Assembly (NCBI RefSeq): GCF_937616625.2
Contig: NC_065571.1
Coordinates: 3,598,501-3,662,500, forward strand
DNA: 64,000 nucleotides
Direction of reading: 5' to 3'
Source of the DNA: Mercurialis annua
Lineage: Eukaryota; Streptophyta; Magnoliopsida; Malpighiales; Euphorbiaceae
A model generated the notes under the pieces. The model made no database searches. It was not told the origin of the DNA and worked only from the letters and a program-made list of their open reading frames with translations. The stretch's first letter is position 1, and each line of letters starts with the position of its first letter. Position numbers and translations under genes: made by a program. Below are positions 11,542-23,749 of the stretch, one piece after another.

Positions 11542-12519
11542 GAACAAAGGATCAATTCACCCCCTCAACTTGGCACGAAATATCAAAAGAGTCATTTTCG
11601 TCGTTTTTGGTACAAATCAACCCAAAAGTTGCGTTTTTAGCTCAATTCAGCCCCTCTGACACAAACATTCTATAAAAAGAGAGTGAGATTACTAATTATA
11701 TTAATTAATCTTAATTAATCACAACTAAAATTTTAATTAGACACAATTAAAATCTTAACTAAATCTAATTAGCATAATTATTTTAATTAAACACTCAAAT
11801 CTAACCCGCCGGAAACCACCCCTACAACCCGCCGGAAACCGCGCCCGAAACCCGCCGCCCCAATCCCATTCCACCGCAAACCGCTCCTCAGGCGAGGAGC
11901 CGCTGCTCCTCGCCTGAGGAGCAGCAGATCTGCTCCCGAGGAGCAGATCTGCTCCTCCAACGTGGAGGAGCTGCTGCTCCTCCACGTTGGAGGAGCAACG
12001 AGGAGCAGCAGCTCCTCGTTGAAACGAGGAGCTACTGCTCCTCGATTCAGGCGAGGAGCACAGCTCCTCGCCTGAAATACGATCTCAGGCGAGGAGCAGC
12101 AGCTCCTCGCCTGAGGAGGAAGAAGCTGAGGGGGGTAGTTGGCGGCGGCGGATGGTGGTCGGAAAATGGAAGAAAGAGGAGGAGAGAAGAAGGGAAGAAA
12201 AGGGAGGAAGAAGAAGGAGGGAAAAAAGGAAAAAAAGATTCCTTCTTTTTTTATTAAAAAATAAATTAATTATTAACTTTTTAAAATTAAAAGATAATTG
12301 GAAAATTAAAATTATTAAAAATTAATTTAAGAGATGAGTAAAATATTGAGGGTGTTTCTATTATTTTTACAGAGAGTGCATCTCACTTGCATGAGTGAGA
12401 GTGGGGGAGGGGTTTTTTGAGCTAAAAACGCAACTTTTGGGTCTGTTTGTACCAAAAGCGGCGAAAATGACTTATTTGATATTTCGTGCCAAGTTGAGGG
12501 GTGAATTGATCCTTTGTTC
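11542..12519. mobile_element. Nested MULE-type element, 978 bp, with 10-bp TSD
   Basis: It is bounded by exact repeats AAATTAATTT (11532-11541 and 12520-12529) and inserted in the right arm of the element at 10659-12584. Ends GAACAAAGGATCAATTCACC and its mirror are nearly perfect for more than 100 bp (shared CTCAACTTGGCACGAAATATC and CAAAAGTTGCGTTTTTAGCTC). The interior is GC-rich and holds the palindrome cluster at 11882-12118, then a GA-rich stretch (about 12125-12240). No coding capacity seen. Confidence 0.92.
11882..12118. repeat. GGAGCAG/CTGCTCC palindrome cluster
   Basis: About 240 bases are composed almost entirely of CGAGGAGCAG and CTGCTCCTCG in alternating orientation. They produce nested hairpins such as GAGGAGCAGCAGCTCCTC, TCAGGCGAGGAGC...GCTCCTCGCCTGA and CAACGTGGAGGAG...CTCCTCCACGTTG. 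It is much more GC-rich than its surroundings. Any transcript through it would fold strongly on either strand. Confidence 0.92.
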
Positions 12520-12848
12520 AAATTAATTTATGGTGGGATCCGAAGGAGTGCAAGGAACTCACTAGACTGGGTATAGCTACTACCGAATATCTGGCTTAAA
12601 AAGTAATTTACAACGTCATTCTTGTTTGAAAAATCTGAGCACAAACCTTAATCAGTAACTCAAGAAATAAATTGAACTTAAACTAAAGAATACAAATTGC
12701 ATATTGAAAGATGTTAAATCCAGGCAACACTTACATGATTTTGAGTAACTTCAAAAATAAAAATATTCAATATAATAAAATATGCAATACTGAAACTTAA
12801 AGAAAAACATGCAATCTTTACTTAAAAGATACATGGTATTTAAATTTA

Positions 12849-13349
12849 GACCTAATGTCTTAAAAAATTCTGATCTTATAGTCCCTTTTCGATCATACCC
12901 TGACGTTGAAAATTTGTCAATTTTACCCTATTTCGCATTTTATCGTTTTAATTGTATCCCGATGTTTTTAAATTTTTGTCAATTTTTTTACTTAAATGAT
13001 GACATCATTCAATTAACCATGTTTAAAGATAAAATTAAATTCATTTCCATTCGAAAAAAATACAAATAAGTCCTTTATTTTTAAAAACTAGCTAAAAACC
13101 ATAATTAATTTAAAATTAATTTAATTTCTTAAACTAAAACTAAATAACTTTTAAACATGTACAATTAATATATGCTATACATGGAGAACGTTTTCAATTT
13201 TTTTTTTAAATAAAAAAGACATCAATTTAATATTTCAGGATATAAGTGAAACGATAAAATGTGAAATAGGATAAAATTGACAAGTTTTCAACGTCAGGCT
13301 AAGATCGAAAAGAGGTTATAAGATTAGAGTTTTTTAAAGGTATTAGGCC
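12849..13349. mobile_element. MULE-type MITE, 501 bp, with 9-bp TSD
   Basis: Exact repeats TTAAATTTA at 12840-12848 and 13350-13358. The ends (G(A/G)CCTAAT, then CTTTTCGATC, CCTGACGTTGAAAA, TTGTCAATTTTA and CTATTTC) are inverted over about 110 bp. The centre is AT-rich. A frame at 12809-13069 is just one arm of the repeat. Confidence 0.92.
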
Positions 13350-13358
13350 TTAAATTTA

Positions 13359-15423
13359 CTACAAGATTAAATAATAAAATCAAATTGAACTTGAACTTGA
13401 ACTAAAGAAAATCAGAAAAGATGAAAACTGGCTTCTCTTTTCTTTCTCTTTCTTCAAGAACCATAAAAAACTTTTCTTATCAGGAGCAGAGCTAGAACTT
13501 CAAGTCAAGTGGGGCAAGGTATCACAAACACGAACGCGAAAAAACAGAATATTTGAATACAGATATTGTGAAACAATGGTATTTTAAATTTTTCGATGTA
13601 AAAAATGAAATTTCAAATCCAAAATGTCAAGTATTTGAACTATTTACAATGTGGGGACACGTCAATTCATGAATATATAGTGTATGTACTACTTATGATG
13701 GAAATACACAATAAACGATAAATAATACGAGCGCATTAATTTTATAAATATATATGTTGAACTACAAAGTAGAAAGATAGGATACTTAATCCTTTATTTA
13801 GCATTGTTTTCCTTTTACAATTTGAAGTCTAGTTTTTTAATGGATTAGGACTTAAATTGTGTCTGAAAGGTTCACTACAAATACATGTGATGACCCTATT
13901 GTAAATTCACAACAAACATATAGAATAAATTATCTCTCTGTCCGTGGAATAGATCGCATTGATCGAACTGCGTAAAAAAAATTGTATGATTTTTTTTTCT
14001 TTTTTATTTTCTGCTGCGCTAACAGTTTTTACGAATGATAATGCACATATATCATGATAATTAGACTATTGAACCTAAGCTATGATTGAAAGGAAAGGAA
14101 AAAATACTTTAAAAACAATAGTTTAACTTATTTAGTATAGTAGTGCAATATTTTATCTTATTTTGTTATTCTAGTTGTAGTAGTTTACCTTATTTTGTAC
14201 TCTAATTGGTTTATAACACTAATACTAATTAAATAGCTATTTTAATTATAGTCAATTATTAAATTACTAAAACCTCTAAATATCTAATGAATTAGAAAGG
14301 GCTATTAGCTAAAAATATCCGTCTCTTCCATCCATACTTTTATACATAATATAGATATAGATATGGATATGATTAAATGCTTTAAAGTCAAGGATAATAT
14401 ACATAAATATATGTTTCCATATTTTAAATCTAAAATGTTTAATGTCTCGAAAATTTTTGATCTTTTATCTCTTTTTCAATTTCAATTTTACAAGTATTAA
14501 ATTAATCTCTTTTTTATTGGAAAAAAGTTCAAATAAGTCATTCATTTTGAATTTTTCAAATAAAAAAGAGTTCAAATTAGTCATTTATAAGGTTTTTTTT
14601 GAATTTTTTCCAATAAAAAAAATCCAATTTACAAAATTAAGTACAATTGAAACCCAGAGTTGCCAATGTAGGTACAATTGACGATTTTACAATGTCGCGA
14701 TGAAATTAATAAGAGGCTAAGAGTTTGAAGTTTTTTTGGACATTAAGCCAATCTAAAATGGTGACAAAACTAGTAACAATGTCAAATTTATACATGAAAT
14801 ACATACACACGAACTATTGAGTAGTTTTAGAAAATTTGTTGCTTTAGGGTCAGCAGAAATTGGCAGTTTTGAAAGCAAGAATGTACATGAAGGAGTTGGA
14901 GTATGCAAATCTGATCATCTGGCTATTTTTCAAAGCTTTTCCTCCATTAACCAAGCAATCATCATAGGATAATCTCTTGAATATTGTTGGGTTTACCATT
15001 CTTGCAGAGGCAAACCAGCCACAATGGAGATGAATATTTGAAGGAGCACATCTTGATACGCTGCATGTGCTTATAATCTGAACTATGTACTGTGGTATTC
15101 CTGAACTTGAATCTCTACTTTGTGATATGCTTATATCTCTGTTTGAGCAACTACCTGATATACGTTGATAATAATCACAGTAATTAGTTACCAGTTTTAG
15201 GGGAAATTGATTCTTAAAATACTCAAACTATCACACTTTAATTATTAAACTTTAATTTCATTTCATCGATCATGAGGTTTTTCAGGATTTTTTATTCAGT
15301 TTTGCATGAAAACTAGACATGTATATATATATAATTTGACAAAAAAACGTTCCACTAATTAATGTGAAATTATACACTCGTTATAAACTTTCTTAGATAA
15401 AAATAAGCAGAAGTACTTGATTG
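13359..15423. other. Intergenic, no supported gene
   Basis: About 2 kb of AT-rich sequence. A short stretch at about 14866-14990 is less AT-rich and could be a gene fragment (one frame reads EIGSFESKNVHEG), but I recognise no family and no splice partners. GGAGCAGAGCTAGAACTTC at about 13484 resembles one end of a hAT-type MITE, with no matching second end seen. Confidence 0.4.
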
Positions 15424-15432
15424 ACATACATG

Positions 15433-15817
15433 GGATATTAAACTCTGTAGGTCACTAAACTTTTCTGAAATTACAAAAAGGTCACTAAATAATTTTTTCT
15501 TATAAAATGGTCACTAAACTTTATTTTTTATTACAAAAGGGTACAACCAAATCAGGCCGTTTTCACACAAAAACACAACATTTTGCTTATGTGGCAAACT
15601 GAAATTACAAAAAGGAACATAGCTCAATGACCTTTTTGTAATAAAAAGTATAATTCAATGACTTTTTTGAAATTCACAAAAAAATTAGTGATCTTTTCAT
15701 AACAACAAAATCATTTTTATAAAAGGTATAGTTTAATGACTATTTTGTAAAAAAAATTTATTTAATGAGCTTTCTGTAATTTGAAAAAAAATTAGCGATC
15801 TACGGAGTTTAATATCC
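15433..15817. mobile_element. MULE-type MITE, 385 bp, with 9-bp TSD
   Basis: Exact repeats ACATACATG at 15424-15432 and 15818-15826. Ends GGATATTAAACTCTGTAGGTC and the mirror (GGATATTAAACTCCGTAGATC) are followed by repeated GGTCACTAAAC and ATTACAAAAAGGTC blocks. The whole element is nearly an inverted repeat with no coding content. Confidence 0.92.
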
Positions 15818-15826
15818 ACATACATG

Positions 15827-18073
15827 TTAAAAACAATAAGCATAGTAAGTAAAAAGTGATTGTCTCGTATGTATTTTTAGTCGTTCTCGTTGAAATAAAA
15901 TTAGAATTAATAACCAACATAAATCGAATTAAAGGTTTTGATCATGATTATTTGAATATTCTGAAATTAATTACCCCATCTTCAGACCCAGAATATAAAT
16001 CTATTCTAAGAAGTTGTTCTTTTACCGTGAAACAAAAGCTTTCTGTTATGAGCTGAGTACGAATATTGTTGCATTTTCTTGGTCATCGTTAGTGAATAAT
16101 TATTATTTTCATCATATGACTGTAAGAATTCAGTCTCTATACCTGCATATATAACCCAAGAAGTTGATAGTTAGAGACGACAAAAAAATGAAAAGAGAAA
16201 GTTCAGTAATAATATATACATATATACCTGATTGACTTCCAAGAATCAAACCTGAGCCTGTAATAATAATGAGCATGATAATCAAGTAACGGTAGCAAAA
16301 ATGAAAAAAACTCATGATCATTTTCAAAGATGACACAGTAAATAACAAGCAACCGTAATGAGGAAGAGTTGGGTATTGTATATATGTAGAAAATTTAGGG
16401 TTTATTCATGAAATGGAAGCAACAAGGAAGATAAGGACCACTGTACCAATTTCATTCTAATCAAATTGTCTATTGATATTTCATCTCACAGCTGCATTAT
16501 ATTTATTAATGTCACAAGACTCACAACAGCAGCCATTTAATGCACAACGCAAAAGTGATACCCTATTTCTGTACACCCAGTCCCTATTTCAGACAAAACT
16601 GCCCAAATTTACCTTTAGATCATCTGTGCCAAGAAACACTTATGTCTGTATAAAAAATTATGTTAGTATATATAACGACTTCCCAACAAGAAAAATTTCT
16701 TATATACAGAGAGTTTACACAAAAATCATTTGTATTATTTGATGTGTAATTTATTCAAAATAATTTAATACTCTCCTTCAAGAGATTCAATTGGCTTAAT
16801 CATTTAATAAGTGACTTATGGAAAATTATACAACACAATCGTAACGACATGTTATTCGTTCAACAAACCAATAATCGTTAGCTATGTAGAAAATTGAATG
16901 ATAAAAAAAGTATAATTAAAAAATTTTCTATCGCAAATGCTTATTAATTTGTTGTAAAAAATGACGTGGCCCAACGGTTATAACAAATTTATTCATGACA
17001 TTTCTTGATGCGGAACATATAGACCAACCAGCTTGTTTGCTTTTCTAGACAAATAGATAAAAAAGTTAAGTGATAATTTCATAATTAATTCAACTTTCAA
17101 GTTAATTCCTCTAATTCAATGATTAACCCCTAACAATCAATACTCATGATTTTTGCTCATATTGTTCGTTGCTTTTCGACATAATTCCATTATATGCAGG
17201 CTTTAGAATTATCAATTTTACAATTTTAGAAATATTTTGATTAATTTTTTATTTTGATTGGCTCACTCCACAGATGACATGGTGTACTAAGTCTACTTCA
17301 GAATTTCTAATTAAACTGATCATCTTTTATAAAATAAAATACAAATAAATATAGAGAACTGTTGTGTTACATCACATCTTTGTAAACAAATCCAGAAATT
17401 GTGCAGCTCATATATCTTATTGACGTAAACAGCTCTTTTTGGGTCAAAAAACAAATATCCCCTTTTTCGTCAAATACATTAATTGATTAACTTAATTGTA
17501 CTTCTTCAATGGCCTTCTAACTTCGAAATTCGATTTCTTTGTCTCTCCATCTCTTTCAAATTCAACTGCACGCTGATATGGTAGAAAGTTGCAGGGAAAC
17601 AATGGCAGTGGCAGTGGCAGTGCCCAGACTTGGTTATTGCATATGTAAATTTAACTTTTCCATTTTTGCCTAAGCCTACAGAATTCCGTCCAAACACTAT
17701 CCATATGACCATGGATTAGTTAAGGCCATGTGGGTGAAATTTAAAAAATAGCAGTTCTGTTTGCTGTTCCTCACTTCTACATTCAAGTTTAAATGAATTT
17801 AGTTTCCGTTTTAAGAAGAGGAAATTGGCAATGGCAGAGAGTTTATGCATGGTTTTCTATGAAGATATCACGTGCATGGTTTAACAAGGGCCAGGCTTTT
17901 TACATGCTATCTGTTTATGTTCAACGTATACCTTTTCACTTTTTTTCATCACATGTGTTTGCCTTGATTTGTGTAATTGAAGAGTTAAAAATCATTAATC
18001 AATGCGAATACACTATTTTCATCAATCTCAAGTGCCTAACGTCAATCGAATGACATTGTTTTTTTTTTATATA
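15827..18073. other. Intergenic, no supported gene
   Basis: No recognisable exon. A GGCAGT microsatellite lies at about 17600-17622. Short frames here have no family resemblance. Confidence 0.4.
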
Positions 18074-18075
18074 TA

Positions 18076-18566
18076 CTCCCTCCGTCCCGTAAAGATAGAA
18101 AAAGCACTCATTTCACAAGAATTAAGAAAGTACTCCCTCCGTCCCGTTTAAGAAGGGACATATCTCAATTTTTTTTGTCCCACTTAAGAAGGCCAATTCA
18201 TGATTTTTGTGCCATTTTATAAGGAATTCTCTCTTATACCCTCATTTTCTCTTTCTATAATTAAAGCCTAATACTCTACACACAAATTACAAGACAATAA
18301 TTAATAGTAGTTATTTATAGCTAATTTATGACAATTTGTCTATGTTATCCTTTCTAATCACTTAGTTATGTACACTACTCAAAGCCACTTTACTAATCAT
18401 ACTACTTACAACTCATTTATTTATCTTTCCAAGAATATGCATTTAATGTTTTATGATAAGCATGTAGGGGTATTTTGATAATTTTTGACTTAACTAACTC
18501 CACTTTTTCTATTTTTATGGGACAAAAAAAGGTGGTACTTTTTCTATCTTTACGGGACGGAGGGAG
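18076..18566. mobile_element. Tc1/mariner-type MITE with CTCCCTCCGTCCC ends
   Basis: The left end is CTCCCTCCGTCCCGTAAAGA, then TAGAAAAAG. The right end is the mirror, CTTTTTCTATCTTTACGGG then ACGGAGGGAG. A TA dinucleotide lies on each side. The CTCCCTCCGTCCC terminus is characteristic of plant mariner-like/Stowaway-type elements. A second copy of the terminus starts at 18133 (CTCCCTCCGTCCCGTTTAAG) without a visible partner, suggesting a related truncated element inside. Confidence 0.85.

Positions 18567-18592
<26 letters not shown>
18567..18592. repeat. TA microsatellite
   Basis: (TA)n run directly after the MITE. A second run lies at about 18880-18905. Confidence 0.9.
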
Positions 18593-18597
<5 letters not shown>

Positions 18598-19856
18598 AAA
18601 CCGCGACTAATTGATCCTAAAAGGAATGAATAGAACTTATCGTATCATTGGAGAATTTGAAAATTATTTCATTGTTGTAGCATCGTGCCAGACATTATTT
18701 AATTTCTTGGCGCAGAGAGTGAACACATGACAGATACAAGACCGAGTGAGAGAATTTTAACGGTAGTCTACTTCAATATGAACCCACCAAGCAAGTATGT
18801 AGCAAAAGCCAACACTCTCGACGACGAAGCAAACCGAATGATTGTTCTAGAATATTTATTCCACAAACGCTCTCCTTCTAATATATATATATATATATAT
18901 ATATAAAGTTAAATGCTTCTGATGTAATATTACGTCACGTCAATTCTAAGCAAGTCATAAGTGTATTTAATAAAGAAGAAAAGGATCAAATTGATAAAAA
19001 TTTAAAAATTATAATATATTTAACAAACGTAGTATAATTATATAAATAGATAAATTTTACTTTTCTTTGTTTGTATCACCTACTTCTCTATTTAAACAAA
19101 ACAATATTTATTATCGTCTTTCTTTTATAATATCACGAGCGTCGTCCCCATACATGATGAGAATGGATATCATCCTCAAATAAATTAAAAAGAACACAAT
19201 AATATCTTTATGTGATAAAATCAATTTATTAACCTCATTTCATTCATTAAGATTAAATAGATTAAAAATTTACAACTTCGTGTAAAATTTATGTAATTTT
19301 ATTATTATTTCCTTCCAGTTTGAATATAGATTAATGACATTAATATAATTTGATTTATCAACGATTTTACATATTTATGATGTATTTCAAAGTGATTGGC
19401 TCAGTCCTCGATGACATATATATTTATTGGACCGAATTTCTACTCATTAATATTGAATGAGTTGCTCGATAAAATTATGAATCAAAATCTCTTCTCTCAA
19501 CTTCCAAATCCTACCACCACGTCCAAAGAAATTATATTATTGGTATGTGGATTTTGGATTGGTACTGTAGAGTCTATTATTAGTAAGGTGTCCCATTTTA
19601 ACTCTTCCAGAGTTTGATTTCTAATTTATATATAAGATTCTCATTATTTTATAGTGTCCTATATATATAATATCTCTATGCTAATTACTAACTGACATTA
19701 ATAAAATGATTTATTCCTAATATTCTATGTGATTATTTCTACTTACTTCGTTGACTATTGATTATTTTTAGACACTCTAACTACAAATTAAACCAACTAA
19801 TCACACAAATAATTGCAACTTCAATTCTGAAATATGCACAATTTTAAAGTTTAAAG
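18593..19856. other. Upstream region of the receptor-like gene, no gene seen
   Basis: AT-rich sequence. It presumably includes the promoter of the gene starting at 19857, but no single TATA element can be chosen with confidence. Confidence 0.35.
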
Positions 19857-21472
19857 ATGACTCTATCTCTTCTCTTCATCACCTTCCTCCTCACCAATGG
19901 AGCTTCACTAAAATCACCAAACCCTAATTATTGCCCTCCGTTTAACTGCGGTAACGGCGTCATCATTAGCTACCCATTCTGGCACCAAGCCCAACAACAC
20001 GAGTACTACTGTGGATATCCAGGTTTTAATATTTCCTGCCATGCTCAAACTCCAGTTCTCCATCTCTCTAACAATGGTGATTTTTATTACCCAATAAAAA
20101 ACATAAACTCCTCGAATAAATCTGTAACTGTCAGCTACACTGAACTAAACTGTCCGAAGCTAACACATGATTTTGTTCTACGAAACTCCTTGTTTAACTA
20201 CACGATTGGCAATAAGATTGTGAAGTTCTTTTATAACTGTAGCTTATACCCGCCTTCACTTCCGCATGTTCAATGTCTGCAATATGGTGGTAAGAGATCA
20301 TATGAGTTTAAGGAAGGAGAAATTCCGGAGTTTGATTGGCGGAGATACTGTGAGTCAACTGTGGTTGCTCCTGTTCTTGATGAGGGAGTGAATGGTGGTT
20401 TGTTTGGGTTTAAGTTGACATGGAAGCAACCTGCGGATGGGAAATGTCGGTCGTGTGAGGCTAGCGGTGGATTTTGTGGCTATGATAATGGCTTAACTGA
20501 TGATTTCTTTTGTATTTGCGACGGTGGAAGACGATCAATTAGCTGCCATGATAGTGGTATAAACTTTCAACCAAATCTTTTAATTTTATCCAAAAACGCC
20601 AAATATTTTTTAGTACTATTTTTAATTCTAACCAAAACTCTAAATTTCATCCAAAAGGCCAAACGTTTTTAACTATTTTCAATTTTAACCTAAAAAATTA
20701 ATTTCATCGAGAAAGGACAAATCTTTTCAATTTCCATTAAGACAAAACTTAATTCAATTGAAAAATACTTATTAAAATTATTCTGCAATTGGCAAAATTA
20801 AATGGTTTGTTTATAATGTAAAAACAGTAAAAATGATTTTTTTTCTATGAACTAACCTATTGAATTGGACTTATAAAGAATCATACTACAATTGATGAAA
20901 TTAAAAAATTGATTATAATTAAAATTTGGCCTTTTTAGATAATATAATTGTTTTTGGTTAAATGCAAATAATATCATAAACTAGTTTTTTTTAGCATTTT
21001 AGCACAAAACTTTTATTTTACAATTTGAAACAATAACTCTCATTCTTTTAGAATTCAAATCATTTATTGGAAATCCGATCACTCGATACTGATGTAAACT
21101 TCGAAACACATAAAATCATACTTTTGAATTGTGAAAATGAAAAATTGGGACAAAACACACTCTATATACAGTCCACTCTATGTAGAGCTGGAAAACCTTC
21201 AAATCTGAACCTTGTGATTTGTTGTGTTTTATATGGTTTGTCAGGTAATTTTGTTACAACTGCACAAGAACCAAATTATGCTGCAATAGGTGAGAATCTC
21301 CTCTTATTGATAAATTAGTGTAATTATGACATGAACTAAATTGTAATGATTAATTATTTGAATGGTTTTAGCTGCAGGCGGACTAATTTCTGGAGCTTTA
21401 ATCATCATTGCCGGTACTGTGTTTTACTTGATCCAAAGGAAGAAAAAACTCGGCTCATATAAACCAGTTTGA
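19857..21472 (+). CDS. Kinase-less LRK10L/WAK-like receptor-like protein
   Basis: Predicted extracellular cell-wall sensor. Exons are 19857-20556, 21245-21289 and 21372-21472, giving about 281 aa. Residues 1-17 form a signal peptide (LSLLFITFLL). A Cys-rich region with YCPPFNCGNG, ISYPFW and YYCGYPGFNISC follows and matches the galacturonan-binding GUB_WAK domain. A second Cys-rich part (GKCRSCEASGGFCGYD) matches the WAK-associated C-terminal domain. The last exon encodes one membrane segment (LISGALIIIAGTVFYLI) and a basic tail, KKKLGSYKPV, then a stop. LRK10L receptors normally continue into a Ser/Thr kinase, and none follows here. A MULE-type element begins 71 bases after the stop. It may be a natural kinase-less receptor-like protein or a receptor that lost its kinase. 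Splice sites are GT-AG with matching phases. The short second exon is the least certain part. Confidence 0.8.
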
Positions 21473-21542
21473 ATAACAAGAAAGCACCCAGTTTTCTGTG
21501 TATGTGAATTTAGTATCAATACTATCATTAAAGCTTTCAATT

Positions 21543-22933
21543 GGCAAAAGGTTCTGATTGGCCCCTGTGGTCGGAGCTATAGAATATTTAAGCCCTTGAG
21601 GTGGATGCCGGCTCACTTAAGCCCCTCTGGTTGTTAAAATTGGTGCAAATAACACCTGCGCGTTAACTCTGTTAGATAGTCCGTCAATAAGTCTGACGTG
21701 GCGTTCCTTTTTTATGACTAAATGTCTACGTGTCATTGAATAAATATCTTATTTGATACATAATCTGAACTTAATAATTTTGATGACAAATGTGTTATTT
21801 ATCCACCATTTCTCTCAACATTATCATATAAACTTAGCCTAAAACCATACTCCTTCTCCTACCTCTACAGCCGCCGACAATTTTCCAGCATTAATCAAAG
21901 TCGGATTATCAAAGCTAGCAAATGTTGCAATTACTCAGTTAAAATTACTGCTTTCCTTTTTTCTTTAAACATCTTTCACAAATTATGGCGTCAGAAATCG
22001 AGGAACGTATGGATGGTGGATAAGATTGACGTGGACGTGAACCCACCAGATTCGTTCGTGATAGAGGAACGGAGGAGACGAACAGATTATGTGTCGTGGC
22101 GGAGGGGGTCGATGGGGACCGATCTGATGAGAGAAAAGTTGGAGACTGGAGGAACAAAGGAAAAACGGAGGAAAAGAGAGATGCGCGATGGTGACGAACG
22201 GAGGAGATGAACAAAATCAGCGGCCGGAATAGATGTTGCATGTGGTGGGAAATTAGAATTTTTTTGAAGTCTAAACAATCATTACAACAACAACTGATTG
22301 CTTAAGTAAATGTGAACTTTGATCGCTCTGTAATTTGTTTCTTTCTTATTTGAATTTCTTTTGGATTGTAATTTAATGACTCTATACTGCGATGGTGATG
22401 ATTGAATGTGAGAGCAACTTTATGGGTATGAAGTTCATATTTTTCTTTGAAGTTTAGTACTAATTTTATGGCTGTTTTTAATTTGTTGATTTAGAATGTG
22501 GTTTAGTAGTTTGCGTTGTTTCTTTAATTTGTCATTTTAGTTGGTTTTGGTGATCATTATTAACAATGGTTAACTTAGGCTGATTTGTGCTTCCATCGCA
22601 GCGATTGTAATTTACTTAGCTGTTTGGAGAATATTATGTTGAGAGAGATGATGGACAAATAACACATTTGTCATTAAAATTATTGTATATTACACTTTTT
22701 TTATTATATTGGGATTATGTATCAAAAAGCCCTTATTTAATGCCACGTGGACATTTAGTCATGGAGAAGGAATGCCATGTCAGATTTGTTGACGAACCAT
22801 CTAACAGAGTTAACGTGCTGGTGTTATTTGCACCATTTTTGAAAACCGTAGGGGCTTAAGTGAGCCCGCATCCACTTCAAGGGTCTAAATATTCTTAAGC
22901 TCCGACCACAGGGGCCAATCAGAACCTTTTGCC
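21543..22933. mobile_element. MULE-type element, 1391 bp, with 9-bp TSD and long TIRs
   Basis: Exact repeats CTTTCAATT at 21534-21542 and 22934-22942. Ends GGCAAAAGGTTCTGATTGGC and its mirror stay similar for well over 200 bp (CCCCTGTGGTCGGAGCT, GGCTTAAGTGAGCC and CTAACAGAGTTAACG blocks). The interior (about 21880-22640) is less AT-rich, with short frames on both strands that I do not recognise. It may include captured host DNA. It sits just downstream of the receptor-like gene. Confidence 0.93.
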
Positions 22934-23749
22934 CTTTCAATTTTAATGTCAAGACCTTAATGAATTTTTTTCCAGATTGTTTGTAACTGTTTTTGTATGA
23001 TAATATGGACCAAATTGAAACTATAGGTTGAATTTTTGTACAAAAAAAACACTAAAAACTTGCTCCAATTTTTAATTTGGTTTCGTGAATGTTTTATTTT
23101 AAATCATAAAAAGATTAAATTGGGGATCATTATACTTGCAATTTAAATGGACCATGTCATAAAAGAATGTACTTTTTTTTTTGGAAAGATTAGAATAATA
23201 CTCTATTTTTTAAAATAATTTGATTTCCTACTTTAATAAGCAAAAAATAGATAAAATACCTCACCATTTTAATGCTTTTATTTTTTTACTCTAAAACATG
23301 TTTATATTATAATTATACCTACTTTTTTTAATTTTTTACTCTAATTATATTTTTCTTACTCTTATCATGTTACAGTTGTCATATTTTTATATGTCTTTCT
23401 CTCTCCTCTCTTTTCTTCTTCTTCTTCTTCTTCTTCTTTGTTTCCTATTTTTTTCGTCAATTTTCTTCTTCTTCTTTGTTTCCTTTTTTCTTCGTCAATT
23501 TTCTTCTTCTTCTTTATTTCTTCTTCATTTTCTTTCTTTCTTTTTCGTTCCTTCATCGCTCCGCCGCCGTTTTTCCATCGCTCCACCGTCGTTGCATTGT
23601 TCTTTCATATTTTATTTTAGCAAACTTTTCTTTAATTCATGGTGATTATTGCGATTTTTATAATATTCAGATCTAAATAAATTACTCTTGATTTGTATTT
23701 CAATTTTAGATCTAAAAATCTGCATGAAAACGATGTTATGATGAAAAAA

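Larger units (their letters stand above)
10659..12584. mobile_element. MULE-type element hosting a nested second element
   Basis: Direct repeat GAATATCTG at 10650-10658 and 12585-12593. The left end AACAGTAGTTATACCCA matches the reverse complement of the right end GGTAGTAGCTATACCCA. Once the nested element (11542-12519) is removed, the inverted repeats extend over roughly 200 bp per side (10659-10880 against about 11385-11541 plus 12530-12584). Both arms include TACGTGGACACAATA and TAAATAGTTGCATT. The original element is about 940 bp with an AT-rich non-coding centre. A ~34-bp direct duplication lies at about 11255-11321. Confidence 0.88.

Noticed and set aside
13484..13520. hAT-type MITE end (GGAGCAGAGCTAGAAC)
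   Set aside because: No mirrored second end or 8-bp duplication was found nearby.
14866..14990. Possible gene fragment after a CAG acceptor-like site
   Set aside because: About 40 codons look less random than the surroundings, but no family was recognised and no splice partners or conserved motifs were seen.
22013..22241. Two opposed frames inside the MULE-type element at 21543-22933
   Set aside because: Arg/Glu-rich on one strand and Ser/Pro-rich on the other, with no recognised motif. Could be captured DNA but cannot be supported as a gene.
23365..23676. Frames rich in F, S and L (plus) or K, E and R (minus)
   Set aside because: A pyrimidine tract in the arm of the fold-back element, a pure composition artefact.
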